Positions 22,675-35,397 are shown, numbered from the stretch's first letter. The stretch: DNA of 64,000 nt from Cryoendolithus antarcticus (GCA_002077065.1 NAJO01000002.1:1550001-1614000); one strand, 5' to 3'. The notes: a model not told the origin generated them from the letters alone. Program-made: numbers and translations.

Positions 22675-24286
22675 ATGCTTTGCGCAAGTGAGTGGCATTA
22701 CGTCTTAGTCAATCCTACATTTCGCTGACTCTTTCACAGTCTCAGGCGAGTCACCGCAACAGCCTGTGGCTTCGCGCAAGTCGGGTCAGTCGCTCTCCTG
22801 TCTAGCGGAATCTCGAAGACATTCAGCTTACAACCAATTCAGGCAATGTATTCGAGAACCGCCTCATCGAAGCATACATCTCCGAGAACGGCACCGATCC
22901 AGTCAACGGCGAGGAGCTTACCACCGATGACCTGATCGAGCTGAAGCAAGCGCGTGCTGTGAAACCGAGACCGCCTACCCTCACATCGATACCGGCACTG
23001 TTGTCGACCTTCCAGAACGAATGGGACGCCATCATTCTCGAGACGTTCCAGTTGAAGCAACAGCTGGCAGAGACGAGACAGGAGCTGAGCACCGCGCTGT
23101 ACTACAATGACTCGGCGCAGCGCGTGATCTCGCGATTGCAGAAGGAGAGGGATGATGCTCGAGATGCTCTGTCAAGAGTCACAGTCAGCGGGACGAATGG
23201 CACGAACGGTACGCACGGCGACGCAATGCAGGTTGACGAGGAGGGCCTATCAGAGTCAGTCCTTGCGAGAATAGAGGCAACACAACAAAAGCTGTCTGCT
23301 ACTCGCCGGAAGAGATCGGTACCGCCAGAGTGGGCAACAGGAGATACGATCGCGACGTATCAGGTCAAGGAGACAATCGAGAGCTCATTCACAGGAGCCA
23401 AGTCACTTGCCGTCGACTTCAGCGGCGACTTCTTCCTCTGTGGTGACTCGGACGGCGGTATGGGCATTTATGACCTCAAGAATGGCTCATTCAGCACAAA
23501 GAGCAACCTTGGCGCTGGCGCCGTGCTTGATGGGACATGGGTGCGTGACAAGACAGCGGTCGCGACATCAAGCGGCGCTGTGGTGGTAGCGCTTGAGGGC
23601 TCGGCAGAGCAGAAGTGGCATCAGCATGCTGGAGCTGCGACGGCTGTGGCAGCTCACCCATGTGGTGATATCCTGGCTTCTGTCGGTGTTGACAAGAGCT
23701 ATGTGCTGTATGATGTGCAGAGCGGCTCGGCGCTCACGCAAGTGTACACAGACTCGGGTATGATCACCCATTGCTTGTTACATTGCTTATTATCTGTTCA
23801 GTACTGACATGAGTTGCAGAGCTTACAACAGTAACTTTCCATCCGGACGGGCATCTCCTTGCATTGGGTACCTCCTCCGGCAGCATAAAGCTCTTCGACG
23901 TCAAGACCTCCCAGATCGCCCACACCTTTCCAGCCGCTGCCAACGCACCCATCTCGTCCCTCTCATTCTCGGAGAATGGCACTTGGCTCGCGTCGGCACA
24001 CGAGGGCCAGACAAGCGTCACGATCTGGGACCTGAGGAAGCTGAGCCAGCTCACTTCACTGGAGATCGGCACTGCAGTCTCGGGCATCGCTTGGGACTAC
24101 ACTGGACAGTATTTGGCGGCGTGTGGAGCAGGTGCTGTGGTAGTGAGCGCGTACGACAAGAAGGCGAAGGCTTGGAGCGAGCCTTTGAGGAAAGCTGTGA
24201 ACGCGGTGGATGTTCAGTGGGGTGCCAACGCGCAGAGCCTGGTGGCGCTGACGATCGAGGGCGCGGTGGACGTGTTGAGGGCTTGA
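22675..24286 (+). CDS. PRP19: Pre-mRNA-processing factor 19 (Prp19), U-box E3 and WD40
   Basis: Exons 22675-22687, 22740-22784, 22843-23757 and 23820-24286 give 479 residues. Scaffold ubiquitin ligase of the NineTeen complex that activates the spliceosome. Seen: U-box MLCAISGESPQQPVAS and NVFENRLIEAYI at the N-terminus, a coiled coil starting ILETFQLKQQLAETRQELS (the tetramerisation region), a low-complexity GTNGTNGTHG linker, then WD40 repeats to the C-terminus (for example FHPDGHLLALGTSSGSIKLF). The first two exons are only 13 and 45 bases, and the joins rebuild the conserved U-box exactly. Confidence 0.95.
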
Positions 24287-24939
24287 GCTGGAGCGCGCGA
24301 TATGTGTGAGATGCTACAGCCGATGCAGGGTGGTGAGAACGGGTGTATAGAGTATTGTAACAAAATCGCATGAGCTCTCTCGGAGATAGGAGGATGAAAC
24401 CCGAGCTTGTTGCCACTTTCACTGCACCTGAGTTACTATACTCACAGTCTTTACTTTGTTATGACTGCACGAGAGGTAGGTCAGGATTAGGATCTTCACT
24501 TCTGCTTCCTCACAATCCACTACATGATTGGCAGGTCTTTACCATCCCTTCGTAGCGCTTTCCTCTGATCACAAGCCAAGCGCGCATGGACGCCCTCGGC
24601 CGCACTACGTCAACGCACCACTCCACGACCACACTTGAACTCGACACCTCTCATTCATACACATCCTGCACCTACACCAGCACCAGGGCGTATCGCCACG
24701 CCTCGACAGAAGAGCACACGATCGCTTAGCTCAGCTTCTGGAATCCGGCGGGCTGGTCAGCAGAAAGGCACACGAATATGTTCGGGAGTGGCGCTTCCAC
24801 TCACCGAGCGAGCATAAAGGTAAGAGGTGTTATACTTTGACGGGCACATGTGAACGCTGTGCCCCTCTCTTTCAAAGATCTATTGCTGGGCAGAGAAATG
24901 AAAGTCTTTCTCGTATTTGCAACTTCATACTAACACGAC
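24287..24939. other. Intergenic, tandem genes
   Basis: PRP19 3' flank and promoter or leader of the RING gene. A GTAAGAGG at about 24830 and TACTAACAC just before the ATG could belong to a leader intron; this is not provable here. Confidence 0.35.
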
Positions 24940-26639
24940 ATGTCTGAACAGCACCCATTCACTATGCCCGCCCACCGTCGCGAGCCGTCTGTGGAGCTCG
25001 GGAGCGCTTATAGAATCAGTTCAGAGAGGGGATTTGGAGGCTTCAGGGAGCTGCTTCACCCGACGGATCATACGCCGCCACCGGTCCGAAGGGAGAGGGA
25101 AGAGGATCACGATGACTTTGCTGGGAGGAGGTGGATTGATGAGAGGAGAACTCAGAGGGAGCTGCCAAGGAGGTATCCTGGTGACGGGTTCGATTTCAGA
25201 CGACCGGTTATGAGTGGTGCGGCACATGGTAGAGAGGAGAGGGGAGGGCGGCATGAACGGGAGGACGCGAGAGCAGGGACAGAGAGGATCGAACTGGACG
25301 ATGATGAAGGACTGCCAGACATGTGGAATCGCGAGGAAGAAGATGCAGGTGTTGAGGAGGAGCAGGTACATGCGGCTATGATCGCATCTCGTGAGGAGAG
25401 GGTACATGCCGAGCCACGAGCCCGGGCTCAGCGACTGCCACACTACGACAACGCCATCATTGATCTCGTGAGCGATGATGAAGACGACAACGCACAACCG
25501 CGATCTCAGCCGCAGCACACAGAGCCAAGGCAATGGCGGCCTCAATACGACCCAGCACACCACCCTCGAACATCTGCTCTCAGACATCCACGACTTGTCC
25601 GCCAAGCAACACCAGCCCCTATGGAGTTCTTCGACCTCGAATTCTTGGGTTCCAACCCCATCACCCGCCAGAGCACGCCCGCCACCATGGCCACGGCAGG
25701 CAGTACCAGCGTGCCTACAAACCCTACCATCGATCTCACAGCCGAGGACGAAGACGAAGACGCCGATCTCTTCATCACTGAGACACGCCCCGCTCGTCCA
25801 GGCATCAACAACACCCGCCCAGACATCATTCACCCCAACACTGGTGCTCGCGATGACGACGATGAACTAGAGGAGATCAATTACGGCGGCCCTCTCGCCC
25901 GCCTAGCAGGCCTCGTTCGAGATCGCGCTCCTGCCGGCTACCCCGGCCGTCTAATTCGCGCCTTCCAGCACGCCCAAGCAAACGACGGCAACGGAGTCGC
26001 ACGCAACCTACCGCACCTTCAGGAACAGTACTACGATCACCACGCTCACCTGCATCAGAGACAGGAACTAGCACGTGCCCGCGCTAACAGGCTTCATCGC
26101 CATAGGCAGATTGTTGCGCAGCAGCCTCAAAACTACCAACCTTACCCGGGAATGCACAATCTGGTTGGACCGGGACCGATGCCTGATGTTCCTGGTTTGC
26201 CTGGTATGATGGATTACGGCAATGCGGCTTTTGATCTTGGATTGCATCCTAGGCAGCCCTCGCCTACGTATGAGGCGCCGAAGCAGGCTGAGAAGGGGTT
26301 TACGATGAGTCCTGGGGAAGAGGAGGTGGTGGTCTGTCCGAATTGTGGGGATGAGTTGGCTGTAGCAGGAGACGGGGAGAAGGGGCAGGTTTGGGTCATT
26401 AGGGGTTGTGGTCATGTAAGTCACGGCGATTGCTACAGTCTGGGAGATCCTACTGCTAATTTCTATCACAGGCGTACTGCGGCACCTGCATGACTAATCG
26501 CAACAAGGGCGGGAGTCGCAAGGGCAAGGGGAGAGTTACGGATCCGCCGCCGACTCTGCCGTTCAAGAGTTGTGTGGTGGAGGGCTGCAAGCGGAAGGTC
26601 ACGACTAAGGATGTGATTCATGTGTACATGAGCAGCTAG
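24940..26639 (+). CDS. RING-finger protein with SIM-like motifs, candidate STUbL subunit
   Basis: Exons 24940-26415 and 26472-26639 give 547 residues. Most of the protein is polar and probably disordered. Two SUMO-interaction-like motifs, IIDLVSDDEDD (about residue 172) and TIDLTAEDEDED (about 263), each combine a hydrophobic core with an acidic tail. The C-terminus is a RING-like module: CPNC from residue 466, then GCGHAYCGTC, then CVVEGCKRKV. The intron splits exactly after GCGH, and splicing is needed to finish the module. The SIM-plus-RING layout is that of SUMO-targeted ubiquitin ligases (Slx5/Rfp type). That function is inferred from layout, not from strong full-length similarity. Confidence 0.75.
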
Positions 26640-27027
26640 TAGGTGGCTCTGGCGTTCGCGAAGGTTTGGTGCGCCATGGACGGTAGCACTGGGCGGTCAT
26701 GGTGCCCATTTGGGGAGTCGGAAGCGTGGTGTCCTGGAGGCTTGCTTGCTGTGCTGCATTTCTAGCCCAGTCGAATGCTGCAACGACCGCTGCGACGGGT
26801 CTGGCAAAGATAATCGATTAATCCGCTGTGCTTTTCATCGTGTGTGCCGCTCTCGTTGCCGCCGTACACCTATCTATGCCTTTAACAGCCTCCTCGATTC
26901 CTACGCCGGACAAACATCCTCCCCCAGCACCAAGCTTCACCTCACAAAAAGTTACCAGCCTCGGCACCTCAACCACTGCACATTTCCTCTCTTCATTTCT
27001 CCCTCATCCACCAGCACGCAACCCATA
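26640..27027. other. Intergenic
   Basis: PHS1 promoter region; the part just before the ATG is C/T-rich. The open frame from 26710 runs into PHS1 but starts upstream of the likely ATG. Confidence 0.4.
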
Positions 27028-27880
27028 ATGTCCACGCCCTCCAACGCTCAGCTCCCTCCTCCCACCCACCGACACCCTCCCCGCTCCTCCTCGAAATCCG
27101 GCTCTACGATCCCCATCCTCAAGCCTACAAAGATCCCAAGCTCCGCTTCCAATGGCTACTTGATTCTTTACAACGCCGTTTCAGCGGCGCTATGGGCCAA
27201 TATCTTGACGCAGGTGTGCGTGCTTGCGCTTGGAGAGGGGTATGCAGGGGTGTTTGAGGGGCTGGATGAGTTTGTAAGGGTTGTGCAGACGTTGGCGGGG
27301 ATGGAGGTTTTGCATTCGGCTATAGGTGAGCATGGAGCTCCGGAGCGGTAGAGGATGGTGGGACTGAGCAAGGGAGGAGAGCTGACGGTGCGGTACAGGT
27401 CTGGTGCGCGCGCCACTGCTCACGACTATCATGCAAGTCGCATCTCGCTTCCTCCTCGTCTGGGGCATCGCGTTCTTCTTCCCTGGCAGTACTGCCTCGT
27501 CACCGGCCTACACGACTATGCTGTTAGCCTGGTCTCTGACAGAAGTGATACGGTACTCTTACTTCGTGATAAACCTCACGTATGGATATGTGCCTGACGC
27601 GATCACCTGGCTACGGTACAACACGTTCTTGGTGCTGTATCCGCTTGGCATCAGCAGTGAGTGCTGGCTAGTATATAGGGCTATGGGGCAGGCTGGCAAG
27701 ATGGGAGGGGAGGGTGTGCTCGGAGGCAATGCAACTGTGTGGTGGGCACTGGTCGGCGTGCTTGCGGTGTATGTGCCTGGAAGCTGGGTGCTGTTCACGC
27801 ATATGCTTGGGCAGAGGACCAAGGTCATGAAGACGTTGAAGACAACGCGTCAAGCGAATGCGAGCAAGAAGCAGTCGTAG
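27028..27880 (+). CDS. PHS1: Very-long-chain 3-hydroxyacyl-CoA dehydratase
   Basis: Exons 27028-27325 and 27399-27880 give 259 residues. It is the third step of very-long-chain fatty acid elongation in the ER membrane (PTPLA/HACD family). Seen: several hydrophobic helices starting at YLILYNAVSAALWANIL, then LVRAPLLTTIMQVASR, WSLTEVIRYSYF and LRYNTFLVLYPLGISSE. The last holds the family's catalytic Tyr and Glu, seven residues apart. A Lys-rich C-terminal tail (NASKKQS) resembles an ER-retention signal. The first 45 residues are an added Pro/Ser-rich segment. The intron (GTGAGC to TACAG) restores HSAIGLVRAP. Confidence 0.93.
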
Positions 27881-28019
27881 CCACATTGAATAGTGTACAT
27901 TATGATGTATATACCCATGGAATGACCCATCTTAGCGTCGTTCCAGATCGTCGAATTCATGTACTCATACTCCGCCCAGTCCAGTGCAGTTCCAACCTCC
28001 AATCATATAGATCTCCATC

Positions 28020-28664
28020 TCACCTATTCCCCCTCCAAATCTCCCACCCCATCTCCCTCTCGCCCAACACAAACTCCTTCCCCTCCCCATCTCCATCTCC
28101 AATCTTCCGCATCATAGTCCCTTCCAACCAGTCCGCATACCCCCTCCCGACACTTCCCCCAACCGTCGCTCTCCCAACTCCTCTCACACCCTCAAATAGA
28201 CCCAATACCCTGTAGTCGCAGCTATCGTACATGCTCTGGAAGACCTCGATCTCGAGCTCCTCGACGCCCGTGAACGCTTTGGTTGCGTCTTCGGCCGTGA
28301 ACCTCGGATCCGTATCCAGCCTAACCAGCAAATGAAACCTTTTGATCAACGGCAGCAGATGCGGATGGACCACAGGTCGTAATGTCTTCCGCGGCGGACC
28401 GAACGAGAGGATAAATGAGGGATGTGAGGCTAGGAGCGATGTGTTCGCGGAGAAGATGTTGGAGCCGTAGAGGATGGGCGTGCCGAGGTCGTTTAGGCGG
28501 CGGGAAGCGAGGACGATGTTGGCGCAGAAGCGGAAGGGCGGACCAGGTGGCGTGAGGGCTGTCGGGGGAGGGAGGGGGTGGTGTAGGAGGTAGAGGAGGA
28601 TTTGGTTTAGGAGTTCGGCTGGGAGGAGGAGCAGACGGCTTGATTGCGGGTCGTGGGGAGCCAT
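28020..28664 (-). CDS. F-box-like hypothetical protein
   Basis: 214 residues, intronless, clear ATG. The N-terminus LLLLPAELLNQILLYLL resembles the first helix of an F-box. The segment ASRRLNDLGTPILYG and a region on LIKRFHLLVRLDTD look like fungal F-box/LRR-type proteins of Dothideomycetes. The family is poorly characterised, so a role as a substrate adaptor in SCF ligases is only suggested. It is convergent with PHS1, 139 bases away. Confidence 0.6.
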   Translation of the reverse strand: MAPHDPQSSRLLLLPAELLNQILLYLLHHPLPPPTALTPPGPPFRFCANIVLASRRLNDLGTPILYGSNIFSANTSLLASHPSFILSFGPPRKTLRPVVHPHLLPLIKRFHLLVRLDTDPRFTAEDATKAFTGVEELEIEVFQSMYDSCDYRVLGLFEGVRGVGRATVGGSVGRGYADWLEGTMMRKIGDGDGEGKEFVLGEREMGWEIWRGNR

Positions 28665-29149
28665 GGGAGTGAGTATGAGGTGTTTGTGGGGTCTTGCGCT
28701 TGAAGGCGGTTTGCCTTGAATTGGGGTTGAGCTACATAGCTGCTGCTCTGATGTTCTGGGCCAATGGAGCTGGTAGCGTTCGAGGTACCGTTATCGAACC
28801 TTATCGGCAGAATGACGGAATGCTGCGATTCGTAGGGTTAGGGTAGATATTTCAGGCATGAGTAGTCGACCGAGGAGGATATGGGCATGCTCTAGTCATG
28901 CGTGGTAGATCGCGGGAAGGTGAAGACACTCGGTTAACGTGCAGAGTGTAAGCTCTCACTTAGTAGTTCCACACACAACTATGCCACATCGAGCGCTCGA
29001 TACATCCTCTATGGTATCACTTCGTAGGACCGGAGCCATTCCCTCTTTCCTCGCCCGTGAAAATGCTTCCAACGCCCAGCTCAAATGACAGCACAAATTT
29101 TATCCACATGGTCCGTCACCGTGTGTACACGGCCCATAGTCTTGCACCC
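28665..29149. other. Intergenic
   Basis: Promoter of the F-box-like gene and 3' flank of the CorA gene. No gene or structured RNA recognised. Confidence 0.35.
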
Positions 29150-31172
29150 TCACCATCGACTCCTGACGCCTCCCCGCTGTCGTCGTCGATAATCCAGGCC
29201 CCGCTTGGCGAACCAATCTACGATGTTGTCCCAGGCCATGAAGACAACCACCAAGATCATACAGCCGAGCGTGAAGGGCACGGCGACGATGAAGAAGTAG
29301 GCAAAGGGGTGATGTAGCCCGGCGCCGTCAGCGAAGTTCATGCCTGAAATCTTGTTAGCTTACTCCGCCGAGGCTAAAGAGGGAGAACAAGAGGGTAAGC
29401 CTACCAAAATATCCTGACACTGTGGTAAGTGGAGCGAAGAACACCGTAACGAGCGCGAGGATAGACATGAAGTTGTTCGTCTTCGCCCCCACAGTATTAA
29501 AGATCAACGTGCTTATATTCTGCGCGCTGGCATCCATCTGCTCCAGCCCCTGTATCAGCACAATGCAGTGATCTAATACGTCCCCGAAATACACATGCGC
29601 CGTCGGCGAGATGGTGACGGTCGTTACTGAGGTTTTGTCGAGGCGTACCGGGGAGCGATGCCGTTGCATGTCGGAGATCGAGCGTGTCATTAGAGGGGCG
29701 CCGTTGCGGAGGCGGGCGGTGGGGGACATTTTGTGGTGGTTTGTGCGGAGATGGGGAGGAATGTTTTCGTCGCGGGATTGCAGGGGACTTGCTGTGTAGT
29801 CGTATTGCGGTGGGTTGACGGGGGGCGTAGGCAAAGGCTGCGTCTCGTGCGGTATCGGAGGCTCGTTCTGGTGGTCTCGGAGGGCGTTGACAAGGTGCAC
29901 GATCGGCTTGATAAGGTTCTGCAGCATGTCTATCTCCTCGCCGTAAATGTGCAGGGCGCGGGAAGTGCGTATATCCGGGCTGGTCATGGCGTCTATCTGC
30001 AATTCTTTGCGCACCTTGTTATAGGCGTCTCGGACTGGGATGGCGAGGTCTACGATCGCGTCGATGATGGCTTGGAGCATTAGCGATGCGTCTCCGCTGC
30101 GACGGAGCATTGTGGCTTCGGATTGCAGGCGCTCGAGAATTGGGCCTTGCACGTCTTCTGCGCTATGCTCGAAGAAGGAAATGATTGTATTGTCGTCTAG
30201 GAGAAAGATGGCGACTTGCTCGACGGAGACGACGAGGTCTTCTTTCATGAGCGCTGAGTGCTTCTCCATGAATGCGGTGTGTTCGGGAAGCTTTGAGCTT
30301 TCGTAGCGGTGCAGAGTGCGGATGTCTTTGATTGGGCTCTCCTCGGACATGCCGCTGTGAGCTTTGATGGTGTCGTCTATCACACCATCGCCATCCCTGT
30401 CAAGGTTCTTCGGTAGCATGCCTTTTCGACTCGATCCGCGAGAGCCTGGCCACCAGCTCCGACCTTCATTGCTACTTTGAGACTCCGTGTCCTCATAGTC
30501 GGCACACTCCTTGCAATGGTCGCCATCGTGGCGTGTATGAAGCCTGACCAGCTTCTGCAAGGTAAGAATGACAAAAGCCTGGTCCTTATACCAGTCCACT
30601 TTAGTCCTCGAGTGCGTGTGAATCAGATCCTCGATAGCAAGTCGATGAAGTCCGTACCGATTACCCAGACATCTGATCACATCCCAGCTAAGTCCATTGA
30701 CAGAGATCCAGCGACAAGTCGTATTCTCAGGCCGTGGCCGATCAAGCACACCACTCAGACTCTCGTTGACCGCCACCTGGTGCGTGAACTCCGCCTCCGA
30801 AAAGTCAACAACAGAAATTTCGCATCGCGCCTTGATATCTGTCAAGTGTGGCGGGATCTTCTCGTCCTCGATGTTAGTATCAATCCCCGGTTCGGCACCA
30901 GGCTGCGACCACTGATGCTTTTCAGGCTCGTGGTAGGTTTTCACAGTCGAGCTGCGATGGAGTCGCCGTTTGCGCATGTGACCTGCCGGATCCTCGGTAT
31001 GTGAGAGGTGTGACACGACACTACCACGTCGATCTCGGTCACGCTCAAGCGTGGGTGGCGATGTGATTCGGACGCCAGCTGGGTCCGAGGGACGATGGTT
31101 TAGGTGGGGACCGGTGTGCGATCGCTCCCGTGTAGTGGTGTCATCCGCGGAGAAGTCGCGTGCGTCTGTCAT
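29150..31172 (-). CDS. CorA/Alr1/Mnr2-type magnesium transporter
   Basis: Exons (minus strand) 31172-29405 and 29343-29150 give 653 residues. The start is the ATG of MTDARDFSADD; the longer frame begins with TTG. A long hydrophilic N-terminal half precedes the CorA cytoplasmic funnel, and two membrane helices lie at the C-terminus. The joined exons read TVSGYFGMNFADG, which includes the GMN selectivity signature; the intron (29344-29404) falls inside it. The second helix is YFFIVAVPFTLGCMILVVV, followed by a basic tail. Homologues import Mg2+ at the plasma membrane (Alr1) or release it from the vacuole (Mnr2). Which of these applies is not resolved. Confidence 0.92.
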
Positions 31173-31667
31173 GGTGGGCGAGACGGTGCCGATCAACGTG
31201 TTTGGCAGCAAAGATAATATCTTGTCAAGTTTCGTTAGAAACAACTGTGTTGACGCGACTGCACCGCTGTCGCGTAAGCGAATAGTGCTCAGATCCCAGG
31301 ACCCTCACTGCCAGTCTCCTGCAAAGATTATAGGTGTGCCAAGATCACAGTGGACATCAATGCACCACGAGCACTCGAGTCGGGAGATCGAGGTGAAGCG
31401 TGAAACCTCACGTGGGCTAGACCGTGGAGTGCACGTGCCAAGCTTCGTGGCGGCGGAACCTTATTTCATGCCTTATCGCTACCCAGCACCGTCGTGCTTC
31501 CGTCGACCATTCGTGCATCAAAGCTGCCTAGACGATACGGGACACATGGGAGGAACTGAAATCAAGCTGTGTGCAGTAGATTGTATTTCCGTCTGCGCAG
31601 GCAACGCTGCTTTATCCCCTCCTTGTCTAGCTCTTGCGCGTCATCACCAGGGGTACCAGTACGGCGC
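31173..31667. other. Intergenic
   Basis: The CorA promoter and the 3' flank of the GATA-type gene, both on the minus strand. No gene seen. Confidence 0.35.
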
Positions 31668-34600
31668 CTACTGCTCAGTCCCATCCTCCCACACGCCATC
31701 CCCACCACTCTCGCGCATCAATGCATCCCAGTCCATGCCCTCCCTGCCAGGCGTCTCGAAGGTGGGCAGATTGCCAAAGTCGAAGTCTCTAGCACTCGGC
31801 GGCGTACTCGAGAACCCTGTTCGCGCGCCTGTCGCGTGACTAAGCATCTGTGCTAGCTGCCTCGAGAACGGACTCACGAGCTCCCTGCCGGGCGTTGCTG
31901 CCAGTCGGGTGGGTGTCGATCGGAGGAAGTACCGTGACGATGACGGAGAGGTGAGAAAGTCGTTAGCGTGAGAAGCATTATTCGCACCGTTCAGCGAAGG
32001 TGAGAGCGGCTTACGAAGCTTCCGCGAAGCTGGTGTGGGAGTCTTGAGCAGGTGGTTAACGTGATTGAGAGTCTTGGGCGTCTTGCGTGGCGTTTTGTGT
32101 GGCGTGCGGAACAGACTCGGTGAGCCCATGAATAGATGCGCGAGATCGTCAGTGTCGTCGAGAGGCGGTGGCATGTTCTCTTTGTCTGTCGTAAAGGCTT
32201 CGAAGATGGAGATGTCAGGCTGATGGAGCGAAGATGGGACTTTCGAAGCTGGCGACTTCGGACTGTACAGGGCATCTAGCGGTGAAGGCGACTTGTTGGT
32301 CGGAAGCGCGGTGTCGTCAAGTGACTTTGGGTCGTTGCTATTGCGGGGCGAGGGGAAGAGCAGTCTACGGGTAGGCTTTGGCGTGAGTTCCTCGAGCTCG
32401 ATAGGGCTTTCCTGTGAGCCGAAGCGGGCCGCGGGGCTGGACTGAATTGCTCGTGCGAGTGCTGCCTGGCGCTGTGCCGCATCCCACTGAGTGTTGATCT
32501 CTGGTCGCTGCTGCGCTTGCATACTGTGCGCTCGACGTCGTGGCGAGCGCCGAGGACGTTGTGGCTCCTCGTCGACCGCTCCATCCATCTGTGCTGATCT
32601 GCTCGTCGCGCTGCCACCGTCTGAGTAGTCCTCTGGCACGACCGCGTCAGTGTAGAAAGCTTCCGACTGCGGCTCCAACGAATCCGTCGGGACGTCTGCA
32701 CTACCTGCAGGGCGCTTATGCCCACTGCTCTTCCGCTTGTAAGACTTCTTGCCCCATTTCTCCTCAGGTCGCATGTTCTTGTTCTTGTTAAACCAAAGTC
32801 CGCAGGGATTACAGACTTGGATCTCAACGAACCCATCACCGGGTCCTGAGCGGGTGGAGAGCTTCTTCATGCTCTTGCGGATCACAAACTTGATGACATC
32901 GCCAGCATCATTCCACTCAAGTGGCTCGACGCCGATGGTCTCTCCTTCTCCCTGTACAGAGTCGAGTGGACCTGGCTTGCCCTCCACTACCTTGATATAA
33001 AGATTGCGCCACGTTGGCGTCTCAATGGAGCCGCAGTGCTTGCAGAATTGCGGCATGATGCCTTGTGCAACGGAGTCGAGGCACTTCTGCTCGATGACCT
33101 TACGGCGATTGGCACCTGAGCCGGATCTCCGAGGTCCTGAGGGACGTCCTTCGGTGTCGCTGGGTGCTGGAGAACCGGCCTCTGAATCGTTGTATGTACT
33201 TCGAGCTCGAGTGTATGTTCGACGTTTCTTCGCAGCCTCGGGCTGGTCGGACATTACCGTGACTGACAAAGGTCGCTTTGTGGGAAGAGCGAGTGACCCT
33301 CTACGCGATTGAGCAGGTTCGGAGTCATAAGTCCGCATATCTGGTCGGGTTTGCGAAGCTTGAGGAGTGTCGGCGGGCGCTGCAGGCGGAAGCGCCAAGC
33401 GAGATTGACCCAAGAAGCTCTGAGCCCGTTCTCGAGCGTCAGGCAACGGAGTGACTGATCGCGAGGTCGGGGTCTGGCCCCTTGCGGATCGCTTGGCGGC
33501 GCTTGCTCTCGGTCTGAGATGGCTGGTCAGCATGTCATGCTACGTGCTAGGTCATCTTGCCGAACAGCTCTTCGAAGAGACGCTCGTCGAACTCCACGTA
33601 CGCTGGGGTTGGAGCCTTCTCCTTGCCTCTTCCAGGCGGCAAATTTAGCATCATCCTCTGGGGTAAGCGGTTCATGTCACCAGGCTGCTCCCACTCGAAG
33701 TTCAATTCACTTGTAGGTGCATCGCTAGGATACGGTGGCGGCAGGGGTCGAACTGCACGGCCCTCACTCTTAATGTGGACCGAGTACTCATGTCTGCGTA
33801 CCTGATACTCACCTGCGGCAGCATAGTCTACTTCGTCGGAACTCTTATCGTTAAGCTCATCGACATTCGAAAACTGGGATCCCTCGAACCCGTTTCGTTC
33901 ACTCATGTAGCCGCTGTCGGCGAGTAGAGGCGGTATGAAGGTAGGAAGACCCGGACTGCTGGGTGCGACATAGCTTCTACCAGCCAGCAGCGGAGGCGAC
34001 GAGGGTATATCTTGCGGTGTTCCATTGCCGATGCTGTCTTCGGGCGAACCATCCTCAGGAGAGCTCATGATGGCTTCCGACATCTGATCGATGTCTGACA
34101 TGATATCGGACATTGCAGCAGCTGATGCTTGCCGCATTAGCGAACTTGGCCGCATAGCGTGTCCTCGCTGTTGGTGAGGCAGTGCATTGAAGTGCGGCAC
34201 AGGGGTAGGCACACGAGGCGGTGGCTCAAGATTACTCCCAGGTGCAGAGGGCCGGGTAGGTACAGGTCGATGCAGCTGCATGGATGCAGTGGTGGCGGCA
34301 GCGACGCGAAGGTCGGAGGTCCTCCCACCGAACGATGACCTCCCACGCCAGTCCGCCTGGGTAACCTTCGCACGTTTGCGCGCATGTCCATCCTCGTTGT
34401 AGTAGATCTCAGTCTGCTGAGGCAGGTCGACAGTGTGTATTGATGTTTGACGATGATGTTGATATGTCGATTCACTTTGGACACTGCCACGTGAGTCGGG
34501 CCGAGCCAGGTGCATCGAATTCAATGAACCAGCAGAGAAACTCTGATGACGTGTCAGGTCGTTATGGCTGTCGAATCCAGGACCCGTCATTGGGCTTCCA

Positions 34601-35397
34601 GCTCGGCTGCCTGGAGCGCTGTGTGCGTGAGCGGCAAATGCGGGGTTGGGGTTGAAAGTCCCGTCTGACGGGGTTTGGGCCATGCCCACGCCACCCGCAG
34701 TCCCCAATCCCACTGCACCTCCGCTTCCGAATCCGAAGATGTCGTCGATCAACGACTGGTCCCGCTGATTGCTCATGCCCTGAGTATCGTATTGAAAGTA
34801 GTCGTTTCCGGTTTGTTGACTTCCAAGCGAAGCAGTCCATGCGTTCGGATCGAAGCCCGCGCTCGTCGCCGGGCTCATGCTCCGCAGTGTCTCTATGCTT
34901 CGTACGTATTCATTCTGTACCTGCTTAGGCACTGGCACCAGCCTGAGCTTCACCTCCAAAGTCTCCTTCACTCCATTGCTGAACAAAGCGGGAAGATTCT
35001 TGCATACGCGGCCGGTGATCATTGCTTTGCTCTGATGGGCTGGCACCAACGGCGTTGGCACTGCGGCGGCGAGAGCAGCGGACAGCATCCCCTGACCGAC
35101 AAGAGGTGACTCATACTCGCTGTAGTCGTACGCGTAGATCGTGAAGTCCCCCTCGGCCAGTCTCGAGAGCAGCTCGGGTGAGGCGGAGACGATCGCTTGG
35201 ATGCACTGGCGTAGCTCGATGACGCCGACCTGTGAGTTCTCGTCGATTGCGACGGCAGGAATCTGTAGAGTATCGGGGAATCGTGCCAGGCAATTGGTCC
35301 TATTGTCATTGTCGAAGGTATAGAGGACCTTGACTCGCATCGGGCGTGTCGGGATGTCGCCAAATGGGCTGCCATCACTGGACGATGGGGAGTCCAT
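31668..35397 (-). CDS. SPT21/Ams2-like regulator with split GATA zinc finger
   Basis: Exons (minus strand) 35397-33602 and 33513-31668 give 1213 residues. Two long frames that look like separate genes join through an 88-base intron (donor GTACGTGG, branch GCTGACC, acceptor CTCAG) that removes the stop between them. The N-terminus, MRVKVLYTFDNDNRTNCLAR, is the Spt21-like domain. The C-terminal half has a GATA-like finger, CKHCGSIETPTWRN, then about 70 residues, then CNPCGLWFNKNKNMRP. The spacer is far longer than the usual 17-18. S. pombe Ams2 and yeast Spt21 drive histone gene expression, so a cell-cycle histone regulator is likely; this is inference. Start: first ATG, since the frame upstream begins with GTG. 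Confidence 0.85.

Noticed and set aside
25021..25833. 270-codon frame antisense to the RING gene
   Set aside because: Cys/Val-rich translation typical of the reverse of acidic, Arg-rich coding sequence; no domain.
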